The position numbers were made by a program, and so were the translations under genes. This document shows positions 55,780-64,000 of a stretch of DNA of 64,000 bases, piece after piece. The notes below the pieces were generated by a model that was given only the letters and a program-made list of their open reading frames with translations, was not told where the DNA came from and ran no database searches. The stretch is taken from contig HF995314.1 of the NCBI GenBank assembly GCA_000432275.1, positions 54,615 to 118,614 on the forward strand, written 5' to 3'. Positions within the stretch are counted from its first letter, which is position 1. Each line of letters begins with the position of its first letter. The DNA comes from Proteobacteria bacterium CAG:495. Its GTDB lineage: Bacteria > Pseudomonadota > Alphaproteobacteria > RF32 > CAG-239.

Positions 55780-57002
55780 TAGAAAAGGTAGGAAAAGCAA
55801 ATTGCCGAAGCAATGCCGACGAAGTCAGCAAACAGGGCGCAAGGCAAAGCTGCGCCTACCTTGGTGATTTTGACGGCACCAAAATAAACCGCCAAAACAT
55901 AAAAGGTGGTTTCCGTTGATCCCTGGACAACCGCAGAAACAAAAGCGGGAAAACTGTCGGCGCCGTAGGTGGTCATAGTCTCTATCATCATGGCACGCGC
56001 GCCGCTGCCGGACAACGGCTTAAGCAATGCCGTGGGCAAAGCGGCAACAAATCCGGTATCAATACCCAACCAGCCGAAGACGGCAGCAAATCCGTCAACA
56101 AGAAAGTCTAATGCTCCGGAAGCTCTGAAAACGGCGATGGCAACCAACATTGCAACCAAGTACGGAATGATGCGGACGGCAATCTCAAAACCCTCTTTGG
56201 CTCCGGACACAAAAGTTTCATAAACATTGAGCTTTTTTACCACTCCGGCTCCAATAAAAGCGACAATCACCGCAAAAAGCAAAAAATTGCCGCAGTTTGC
56301 AGAAACGCTCAAGCGCTCGGTTTCGGGAAGGGAGCAAAAATAAAACGCCACCACGCCGATAAAAAGAATAAAGCCGCCCAGATAGGCCATAACGACACGG
56401 TTAAAAACGTTCAGACGCTGCACGACGGCCACCGCCAGAAAACCGGCAAGCGTAGAGAGAGAGGTTGCAAAGAGAATCGGCATAAAGACGGCCGAGGGAT
56501 TGGCGGCCCCGAGTTCGGAACGATACATCAAAATCGTAATGGGAATCAGGGTTACCGCGGAGGAATTTATTACCATAAACAAAATCTGGGCGTCGGAGGC
56601 TCGGTCCTTATGCGGATTAAGCGTTTGCAGCTGCTCCATAGCCTTCAGCCCCATCGGCGTGGCAGCATTGTCCAAACCCAGGACATTGGCGGCAATATTC
56701 ATAATCATGGAACCCATAGCCGGAGAATCCGCCGGCACTTCCGGCATAATCTTACGAAACAGCGGTCGAAGCGCCTTTGCCAAAACTGCGGTTATCCCTG
56801 ACTTTTCGGCCACTTTCAACAATCCCAGCCACAAACAAAGAATTCCGGTCAAATTCAGCGAGATGGTAAAAGCGGTTTTTGCCGAAGCAAACGTTGACGA
56901 AATCAGCTGCGTCCAAATTTCGCCCTGCCCCAGCACCAGACTTTGCCATAACGCCAAAACGAACGCCACCAAGAAAAACGAAACCCAGATTAAGTTCAGC
57001 AT
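55776..57002 (-). CDS. SpmA/SpmB-type nucleoside-recognition (Gate) domain membrane protein
   Basis: AAGGAAGGGG before ATG 57002 sets the start, giving 408 residues with about ten membrane helices. Two Gate-domain halves are visible: an N-terminal half (LWLGLLKVAEKSGI, NIAANVLGLDNAATPMGLKAM, like SpmA) and a C-terminal half (VVQGSTETTFYVLAVYFGAV, like SpmB). Separate spmA and spmB genes serve spore maturation in Bacillus; fused forms are common in non-sporing proteobacteria and their role is unknown, possibly solute transport. A convergent lipoprotein gene overlaps its end by 4 bases. Confidence 0.9.
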   Translation of the reverse strand: MLNLIWVSFFLVAFVLALWQSLVLGQGEIWTQLISSTFASAKTAFTISLNLTGILCLWLGLLKVAEKSGITAVLAKALRPLFRKIMPEVPADSPAMGSMIMNIAANVLGLDNAATPMGLKAMEQLQTLNPHKDRASDAQILFMVINSSAVTLIPITILMYRSELGAANPSAVFMPILFATSLSTLAGFLAVAVVQRLNVFNRVVMAYLGGFILFIGVVAFYFCSLPETERLSVSANCGNFLLFAVIVAFIGAGVVKKLNVYETFVSGAKEGFEIAVRIIPYLVAMLVAIAVFRASGALDFLVDGFAAVFGWLGIDTGFVAALPTALLKPLSGSGARAMMIETMTTYGADSFPAFVSAVVQGSTETTFYVLAVYFGAVKITKVGAALPCALFADFVGIASAICFSYLFY

Positions 57003-57061
57003 CAGCCCCTTCCTTTCAGGAAGACAGGCTACCAGCAAAAAATAAATATATTGCTAAGAAA

Positions 57062-58207
57062 TCAGGTTAGACGATTAAGCTGCCAATTGCACAAGGCAAG
57101 TACCGATATCATAACCAAAGCACAGGGCAGAAAACAGGCCAGCGACGTTTGAGAGATGAAGATTCCGACCAACGGAGCGAGAACAGCCACACCCAAAGCG
57201 GCCATCGCAGCCTGAACACCGGTTACGACCGAAGCCAGCCGGCTGCTGAAACGCTGCGGCGTTTCATGCATCATGGACGGATATATTCCCGAAAACCCCA
57301 GCCCGGCGAGACCGACACCGCAGAAAAGCATAAAAGGACGGGCGGAAAAAAGCAGCAGAACGCCGAGAGCCGCTACCGCCAAACCGCCGGTGATTACCTT
57401 GCGGTTACCAAGCCGGTCAGAAACGATTCCGACTAAAAATCTCCCGCACATCAGCGAACACCAATAAGCTACGACAACCGAACCGGCCAATGCGGGAGAA
57501 ATCCTATATTCTTCAACCATAACGGAATAAAACCAAACGCTGAGGCTAAACTCCGCCGCCGTATAAACAAAGAAGAAGGCTGCCGACAACAACGGCGCCG
57601 GCGTCCAAAATTTGTCGGGAAGAGAAGAATCGAAAGCAGACGCTGCCGACACCGGGGTTTCTTTCCACATTTTTCGGGTGAAAACAAAAAACAACAGCAA
57701 AATCATCTGCAGAACGGCAATAAAGACATAGCCCTTTTGCCAATTGAAACGCGTTACCGCAACGGTCATAATCGCGGGTCCCAAAGAAGCTCCGATGCCC
57801 CAGCAGGCATGAAGCCAGTTCATCTGGCGGGAAGAATAGTTCTTAGCCACATAATCATTCAAACAAGCGTCAATGGCACCGGCACCAAGACCATAAGGCA
57901 AAACAGCCACAAGCAAAACCAGCCACACAGGACTTAAGGCGAACCCCAACATGCCGACGACGGTCAAAAAAGTGCTGACAATCAAAACAGCGGCAATGCT
58001 CAGGCGTTTGCGCAACCAACCGGCCCCAAAACTGGTGAACGCACTCATCATTGCCAGCAAAAAGATTATCATTCCCCCGGCATCCAGAGGCTGTCCGAAG
58101 AAACGACGCATATCCGGCCATGCTACGCCGAACGCCTGATCCGGCAACCCCAGACTGATGAAAGCAGCATAGAGAATAATCAGAATAAAGAGTCCGGATT
58201 TGTTCAT
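57062..58207 (-). CDS. MFS transporter
   Basis: This 381-residue protein has twelve predicted membrane helices in two halves with the MFS loop GWLRKRLSIAAVL after helix 2 and the equivalent SDRLGNRKVITGG in the second half. The segment LNDYVAKNYSSRQMNWLHAC, then Gly-Ile-Gly-Ala, recalls FucP/YbjJ-like sugar or drug carriers, but the substrate cannot be assigned. It follows a second MFS gene on the same strand after 13 bases, so the two are cotranscribed. Confidence 0.9.
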   Translation of the reverse strand: MNKSGLFILIILYAAFISLGLPDQAFGVAWPDMRRFFGQPLDAGGMIIFLLAMMSAFTSFGAGWLRKRLSIAAVLIVSTFLTVVGMLGFALSPVWLVLLVAVLPYGLGAGAIDACLNDYVAKNYSSRQMNWLHACWGIGASLGPAIMTVAVTRFNWQKGYVFIAVLQMILLLFFVFTRKMWKETPVSAASAFDSSLPDKFWTPAPLLSAAFFFVYTAAEFSLSVWFYSVMVEEYRISPALAGSVVVAYWCSLMCGRFLVGIVSDRLGNRKVITGGLAVAALGVLLLFSARPFMLFCGVGLAGLGFSGIYPSMMHETPQRFSSRLASVVTGVQAAMAALGVAVLAPLVGIFISQTSLACFLPCALVMISVLALCNWQLNRLT

Positions 58208-58220
58208 CGTTCAAGTTCCA

Positions 58221-59396
58221 TTATGCAGGCAGGGTATTGATGTTGTGCCGGCGAATATATAATACATAAACCAAAAAAGCAAGCAATATGCCGGATGAAG
58301 CGATTATAAACATATCACTGTAACCCCAGATTTCGGCAAAACTTCCCAATGTCAGCGCTCCCAGTCCCATACCGACGTCAACACCGGAGAAGAAAGTCGC
58401 ATTGGCCGCGCCCAAACGCTCGCGGCGAACGTTTTTAAGCACCATGGTTTGCAGACTCATCTGACAGCTACCGAAACCAAATCCGTAAATGACGGCGGCA
58501 ATCAAAAACTCGCTTAAACTGTGCGCATAGGAGATAATAAGCATCGCTCCGGCAATAGACAATAACCCGGGGACAATCGTAACGTCATAGTTATAACGGT
58601 CCACCATTTTTCCGGTCAACGGCCGGCTGACAAAAACGGCCAGGGCATATACGGTAAAAAATACGCCGATGTCGGCCACCCCACGCTGGTATGCATATAA
58701 AGGCAAAAAGCTTGAGGTTCCTCCAAACGTGGCGGAAACGAAGAAAACCATTACGGCCGGACCGAATGCCGATTTTTCATACAACGCTTCCCGCCGCGAG
58801 AGAGTGTTTTGCGGATGATATTTGCGATAGCGGATGAGCAGCGCCAGCAGCAGACCGATAATGACCAAGACCGTCGCCAACATAAAGACATCGCGGAAAC
58901 CATAGCGATGAGAAATATACAAACCGGCGGCAGGGGCAATTGCCAGCGACAAACTGTTGGCCATACTAAAATATCCCATTCCTTCGCCAAAACGTTCTCT
59001 GGGTATGATTTCCGCGGCAACGGTGGAGGTTGCGGTGCCGGCTATTCCCCATCCAAACCCGTGCAACAGGCGGATAAAAACAATCATGGTTACCGAAGCC
59101 GCCAGACTATAGGCAAAAGCGCTCAGCCCCAAAACAACCAGCCCGATGATAAAAACCTGTTTGCGGCCGATTTTATCCAGAGCAAGACCGGCAAACGGCC
59201 TGGTCGCCAAAGACGTTATCATAAAGGTTCCCATAACGAGGCCGATAACGGAATCGGTTCCGCCCAGCGACTTGATATACAGCGGCAGGGTAGGAAATAT
59301 CATCTGAAAACTAAAAAAAACAAACAAATTGATAATCGTCACCAAAATAAAATTGGTCGTAAACACAGGTTGCAGCGTTTTTGAAATCTCCGGCAT
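58221..59396 (-). CDS. MFS transporter (drug/sugar efflux-like)
   Basis: A perfect AGGAGG before ATG 59396 sets the start; a slightly longer frame begins at 59411 without support. The 391-residue carrier has twelve membrane helices, the motif A loop LALDKIGRKQVFIIG after helix 2, and LLHGFGWGIAGTATSTVAAE in helix 5, a motif C-like glycine/proline pattern seen in drug and metabolite exporters. It is the first gene of a two-gene MFS operon. The substrate is unknown. Confidence 0.9.
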   Translation of the reverse strand: MPEISKTLQPVFTTNFILVTIINLFVFFSFQMIFPTLPLYIKSLGGTDSVIGLVMGTFMITSLATRPFAGLALDKIGRKQVFIIGLVVLGLSAFAYSLAASVTMIVFIRLLHGFGWGIAGTATSTVAAEIIPRERFGEGMGYFSMANSLSLAIAPAAGLYISHRYGFRDVFMLATVLVIIGLLLALLIRYRKYHPQNTLSRREALYEKSAFGPAVMVFFVSATFGGTSSFLPLYAYQRGVADIGVFFTVYALAVFVSRPLTGKMVDRYNYDVTIVPGLLSIAGAMLIISYAHSLSEFLIAAVIYGFGFGSCQMSLQTMVLKNVRRERLGAANATFFSGVDVGMGLGALTLGSFAEIWGYSDMFIIASSGILLAFLVYVLYIRRHNINTLPA

Positions 59397-59523
59397 TTGT
59401 CCTCCTCGCAAAATTCAGCCACCTTAAAATAATAGCTTTCGCTTTATTTGGGAGTGCGCCGGCAGAAATTAATCAATAAATAACGTTTTTTATGTAAAAT
59501 CGGCAGCAAAAAGAGAATGCCCT

Positions 59524-60015
59524 ATGAAACTAGAACGGTTTACCAATCCATATGAGCTGGAAGACTATCTGAAAGTAATGATACTTTCGATGTATGACGG
59601 CAAACGCAAGCATAAGCCCATCACCCGTTTTTTCCGGCAGGAAATTACACGGGCTTTTGAACATACGGCAAAACTCGACGACAATTACGAGATTAACAAG
59701 GGAAACTGGGTGCTGTACGCCCTGCGCAACGATTATAACGAAATTGTCGGTACCATTGCAGCCGGAGAAGACTATCATTTCGGCGGCTGCGTTCAGCTGG
59801 AATATGTCGCCATTCGCGAGGACTGCCAACAACGCGGCCTGGGAAAACTGATGATTAAGGCCGTTCATGAGGAAGTGGCACGCCATACGCGTTTTAAAAA
59901 TTCGATTTTAAGCACCATTCATGAAGGCGGCTTTTATGAAAAGGCAGGTATGAACCTGGCAGGAACACTTACGGCAGACGGCTATACCCGTTGCTTTTAT
60001 ACCCGAAAAATTTAA
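59524..60015 (+). CDS. GNAT-family N-acetyltransferase
   Basis: This 163-residue protein has the GNAT acetyl-CoA motif A: LEYVAIREDCQQRGLGKLMI (QxxGxG/A) preceded by IVGTIAAGEDYHFGG, and a motif B region GFYEKAGMNLAG. The N-terminal 50 residues are helical and basic. Such enzymes acetylate small molecules, peptides or proteins; the acceptor is unknown. It stands alone on the plus strand, divergent from the MFS operon. Confidence 0.88.
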   Translation: MKLERFTNPYELEDYLKVMILSMYDGKRKHKPITRFFRQEITRAFEHTAKLDDNYEINKGNWVLYALRNDYNEIVGTIAAGEDYHFGGCVQLEYVAIREDCQQRGLGKLMIKAVHEEVARHTRFKNSILSTIHEGGFYEKAGMNLAGTLTADGYTRCFYTRKI

Positions 60016-60103
60016 TTTCTGTCCCCGACGGCTCCGTAGACAAGTTTACCAGGCTGTTATGAAAAAAACAGGCCGCAACATACAACGGTATGAGCTATGA
60101 CCG

Positions 60104-60134
60104 CTTTTGCGTCTCTGGGGCGTAAAAGTTTTTT
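60104..60134 (+). terminator. Probable terminator of the GNAT gene
   Basis: The stem CTTTTGCG / CGTAAAAG (one G:T pair) with a 9-base loop is followed by six T, about 90 bases after the GNAT stop. The rest of the roughly 200-base gap up to lemA shows no coding frame I would support. Confidence 0.55.
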
Positions 60135-60217
60135 CCTTATCTTTTTCAGAGTAAACAAATAATTAGCAATTTTGGTGTTTAATGATAACAATATCAACCA
60201 AATTAAGGATTTAGCCG

Positions 60218-60784
60218 ATGATGCATTGGGAATGGATTGTGACAGCCGCAGCCGTAATCGGGGTGTATGTGCTGTATGTTTCACTTATTAAAAAGAAAAA
60301 CAACCTCAAGGAAGCTGCAGCAGGAATCGACGTTCAGCTCAAAAAGCGCTACGACCTTATTCCCAATCTGCTGCAAACGGCGGCCAAATTTATGGAGCAT
60401 GAAAAAGGACTGATGACGGAAATCACCAGATTGCGTACACAGGCTTTGGAAAACGATTTTCAAAGCAGCCCGGCAGAAAAAATCGCATTGGAGAAACAAC
60501 TCAACGCCCGTATTCACGATTTCAGACTGGCAATGGAAAACTATCCGGACATGAAGTCGAATCAAACCATGATAACCGCAATGCAAAGTTTGAACGAAGT
60601 TGAAGAGCATATTGCTGCCGCACGGCGTTTTTACAATTCCAGCGTTACCGAATTGAAAAATGCGGTTGAAATTTTTCCGAGCAGCCTGATTGCCAAGCTC
60701 ATCGGCATTAAAGACGAAATGCCGTTTTTTACGGCCGAAGAAGAAGCCCAAAAACCTATTAACGCCGCGGACTATTTCAAATAA
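60218..60784 (+). CDS. lemA: LemA family protein
   Basis: This 188-residue protein has one N-terminal membrane helix (about residues 5-22) and the LemA helical bundle: the conserved LKKRYDLIPNLLQTAAKFME, EKIALEKQLNARI, then AARRFYNSSVTELKNAVEIFPSS near the end. LemA proteins are small envelope proteins of unclear function found in many bacteria. AAGGA lies before two adjacent ATGs. It overlaps the next gene by one base; a LemA-DUF3137 pair is a recurrent arrangement in alphaproteobacteria. Confidence 0.95.
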   Translation: MMHWEWIVTAAAVIGVYVLYVSLIKKKNNLKEAAAGIDVQLKKRYDLIPNLLQTAAKFMEHEKGLMTEITRLRTQALENDFQSSPAEKIALEKQLNARIHDFRLAMENYPDMKSNQTMITAMQSLNEVEEHIAAARRFYNSSVTELKNAVEIFPSSLIAKLIGIKDEMPFFTAEEEAQKPINAADYFK

Positions 60785-61713
60785 TGGAAAGCAAAGAAGA
60801 GCTCAAACAGGCTTTTGACCGTTTTTACATGGAAAAATTATACGGTTCCTTTGGCGAACTGGAAAGCATGCGGCGCAAATATCTGCAGCGATTTTGGCTG
60901 TTGGTCGCCCTTTCCTTTCTGATTGTGCCGGCCATCGGTTTTATCGTTTATGTCATGCAATGGGATCCGGCCGTGTTTATTTTCGGCACCGTTTTGATGA
61001 TTGTGATAGCGCAGAGCCCAATCAACTCATACCGCCAATATGTCAAAAACGGCATAATGAAAGATTTTACGGGATTTTTTAAGGATTTTGACTACCGGTT
61101 CGGCAATCTTGTCGATGCGGAAAAAATCAGGCTTTCGCGGTTGTTCGGAAATTATGACCGACGTTACGGGGACGATTATTTTGAAGGAAAATACAAAAAC
61201 GTTACAATGACGATTTCGGAAGAAAAGCTGACGCAAATTGTACGCACCCGCAAATCTCGTCATGAACAAACGGTTTTTGACGGAGTTATCGTTATCCTTT
61301 CGATGAATAAAAAGTTTAAGGGACAAACCGTCGTCAAAAAAGACTACGGCTGGCTGGGAAACAAATTTACCCGTCCTTCAGGCCTGCAGCGGCTGCGGCT
61401 GGAAGACCCGGTTTTTGAACGTAAGTTTGAAGTCTATTCCGATAACCAGATTGAAGCCCGTTATTTGCTGACAACCGCTTTTATGGAGCGTCTGCTGCGT
61501 TTGAAACAGGCTTTCGGAGGCAAAAAAATCGAATGCAGTTTTTTTGACCATCAATTGATGATTGCAATTTCAACCTCGGAAAATATGTTTGAAACTTCAA
61601 GCTTTTTTCACAGCGCTTTTGACAAGAAACGTATGGACAGGGCTTTTGAACAATTTTGTTCGGTAAGAGAAATCGTTGACATATTGAAACTCAATCAACA
61701 ACTGGGAATGTAA
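60784..61713 (+). CDS. DUF3137 protein
   Basis: This 309-residue protein has a basic N-terminal helix, two close membrane helices (about residues 37-80, FWLLVALSFLIVPAIGFIVY then VFIFGTVLMIVIA) and a cytoplasmic beta-rich domain (VTMTISEEKLTQIVRTRKSR, FDGVIVILSMNKKFKGQTVV) ending in SENMFETSSFF, all typical of DUF3137. The function is unknown, but genomic pairing with lemA, also present here with a one-base stop/start overlap, points to a joint membrane role. It ends 2 bases from the convergent LOG-family gene. Confidence 0.9.
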   Translation: MESKEELKQAFDRFYMEKLYGSFGELESMRRKYLQRFWLLVALSFLIVPAIGFIVYVMQWDPAVFIFGTVLMIVIAQSPINSYRQYVKNGIMKDFTGFFKDFDYRFGNLVDAEKIRLSRLFGNYDRRYGDDYFEGKYKNVTMTISEEKLTQIVRTRKSRHEQTVFDGVIVILSMNKKFKGQTVVKKDYGWLGNKFTRPSGLQRLRLEDPVFERKFEVYSDNQIEARYLLTTAFMERLLRLKQAFGGKKIECSFFDHQLMIAISTSENMFETSSFFHSAFDKKRMDRAFEQFCSVREIVDILKLNQQLGM

Positions 61714-61715
61714 GC

Positions 61716-62666
61716 TCAGCTCTTGGCATATTCTTTCTGGCGCTTGCGCAGCTTTGTCAATTTATCGCTGACCATGGAAGTGTCGCGTCCGGTTTTGGCA
61801 AGACGGTCATACATCCTCTCAATTTCTTTTTCCAGATAGGCCTTTTCAATTTCATCGGCAAGCTTGCAGCGTTCTTCCGCCGTTCCATGAAGACTGGTAT
61901 GTTCCATTTCCTCAATAATATGCTCTACATGAACGGTACTGTCCACCTTACGCTTAATAAAATACGGCAGTTCATAAATTAACTGGCGGGTAGCGGCATA
62001 GGCGTCCGCCGTGGTTTTGCCTTTTTTATAACGCAATTTGAGCAGGCGGAAAACGATGCTCAGCTCATTGCTGTTATCAACGATAATAAAAGGCATCGGG
62101 TCAGCAAAGCCCTTGGCCGAAATGCTTTTCAGATATTCCACGATATGATGAAAATACCCTTCAATATTATAGAGAATAAAGGGTTTTATCTGCAAAAAGC
62201 CATCCTGCATCGCCACGCAGTCATAAGCCAGCTCATCAAGGGTTCCGACACCACCGGGAGCAAAGACCACAAAGTCGGCATTCAGAAGTTTCAGCTTGCG
62301 CTCTTCCAGTGTCTGCGCAACAATAACGTCTTCAATCTGAGCCAATATTTCGTCTGTCTGATAAAGATTGTAATATTCTTTTGTGGTAATGCCCTGGATA
62401 GGCGTTTCTTTACATTTCTTTTTGTTCCAGCCGTCCAAAACGCCGCGTGCAACCGCCCCCATAATTCCGGAGCTGGAGAGGCCAAAGTCGAGTTTGAACT
62501 CCATTTTGGCTATCTGTTTACCGAGATTATACGCCTCTTCCACATAGACGGAATCATTGCCGGAACGGGAACCGCCGGCAACAAAAACGCGCAAGCCGGC
62601 CTGACGGTTTTCTTCGGCAAATGTTCCGACAACTTCTTCAACACTTTGATTTTCGCAGTTTTCCAT
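61716..62666 (-). CDS. LOG-family Rossmann protein (TIGR00730-like)
   Basis: I chose ATG 62666, directly after the tgt stop; an upstream in-frame ATG would lie within tgt. The 316-residue protein has the LOG-family signature PGGxGTxxE in VFAPGGVGTLDELA and the glycine-rich GLSSSGIMGAVARGVLDGW. Family members are phosphoribohydrolases that release cytokinin-type bases from nucleotides, formerly mis-annotated as lysine decarboxylases; bacterial roles are often nucleotide clean-up. A long helical C-terminal extension (about residues 225-316) is unusual compared with the roughly 180-200-residue family norm. It is cotranscribed with tgt. Confidence 0.88.
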   Translation of the reverse strand: MENCENQSVEEVVGTFAEENRQAGLRVFVAGGSRSGNDSVYVEEAYNLGKQIAKMEFKLDFGLSSSGIMGAVARGVLDGWNKKKCKETPIQGITTKEYYNLYQTDEILAQIEDVIVAQTLEERKLKLLNADFVVFAPGGVGTLDELAYDCVAMQDGFLQIKPFILYNIEGYFHHIVEYLKSISAKGFADPMPFIIVDNSNELSIVFRLLKLRYKKGKTTADAYAATRQLIYELPYFIKRKVDSTVHVEHIIEEMEHTSLHGTAEERCKLADEIEKAYLEKEIERMYDRLAKTGRDTSMVSDKLTKLRKRQKEYAKS

Positions 62667-62667
62667 T

Positions 62668-63956
<1,289 letters not shown>

Positions 63957-64000
63957 ATAATTTCAGATAAGTTAATTTTGCGGTTCACAATTCATGTAAA

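Overview
The window reads as a chromosomal stretch of an alphaproteobacterium of moderate GC content, probably host- or gut-associated. The evidence is the order secB / Tim44-like / mltA / membrane protein / Smr, an orphan flaF, and a GST-fold protein with the C-terminal tail of the cell-division protein FzlA. Genes are dense, with many stop/start overlaps, good Shine-Dalgarno sequences and rho-independent terminators.

Layout. 1-5.5 kb: a giant cysteine-rich secreted protein on the minus strand that runs off the left edge; its frame is broken by a 28-bp imperfect tandem duplication. 5.7-10.9 kb: an AcrR/AcrA/AcrB-type efflux operon with an AcrR-like palindromic operator; the regulator is broken by a 34-bp tandem duplication. 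11-17.4 kb: glycogen and maltodextrin genes glgB-glgX-malQ. 17.6-23.6 kb: a DUF2934 protein with a Lys/Ser/Cys tail, a TPR-methyltransferase, tRNA-Leu(CAA), galE, a small unknown, flaF, a solute-binding protein, an FzlA-like protein and a lipoprotein. 23.6-29.4 kb: a second, complete RND tripartite efflux operon. 29.5-33.6 kb: an alpha/beta hydrolase, a GT4 glycosyltransferase and thrS.

33.6-38.9 kb is an accessory block. A strong promoter drives a second cysteine-rich secreted protein, translationally coupled to two paralogous nucleotidyltransferase-like proteins. These are followed by three mutually related genes of an unrecognised family that lack clear ribosome-binding sites. I regard this block and the giant cysteine-rich gene as the most novel content.

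39-64 kb is mostly core: a BatA/B/C/D-type aerotolerance operon without MoxR, a C26 amidase, a VanX-like D-Ala-D-Ala dipeptidase, secB, Tim44-like, mltA, Smr, an MsbA-like ABC exporter, DUF1294, secreted or lipoprotein unknowns, dtd, an alpha/beta-hydrolase lipoprotein, an SpmA/SpmB-type protein, two MFS carriers, a GNAT enzyme, lemA-DUF3137, a LOG-family protein and tgt.

The two frame-breaking duplications share a signature: 19 identical bases, one mismatch, then a shorter identical stretch, repeated in tandem. They may be real slippage or recombination events, or joins between overlapping contigs from different strains. Raw reads would decide. Without them both genes would be intact.
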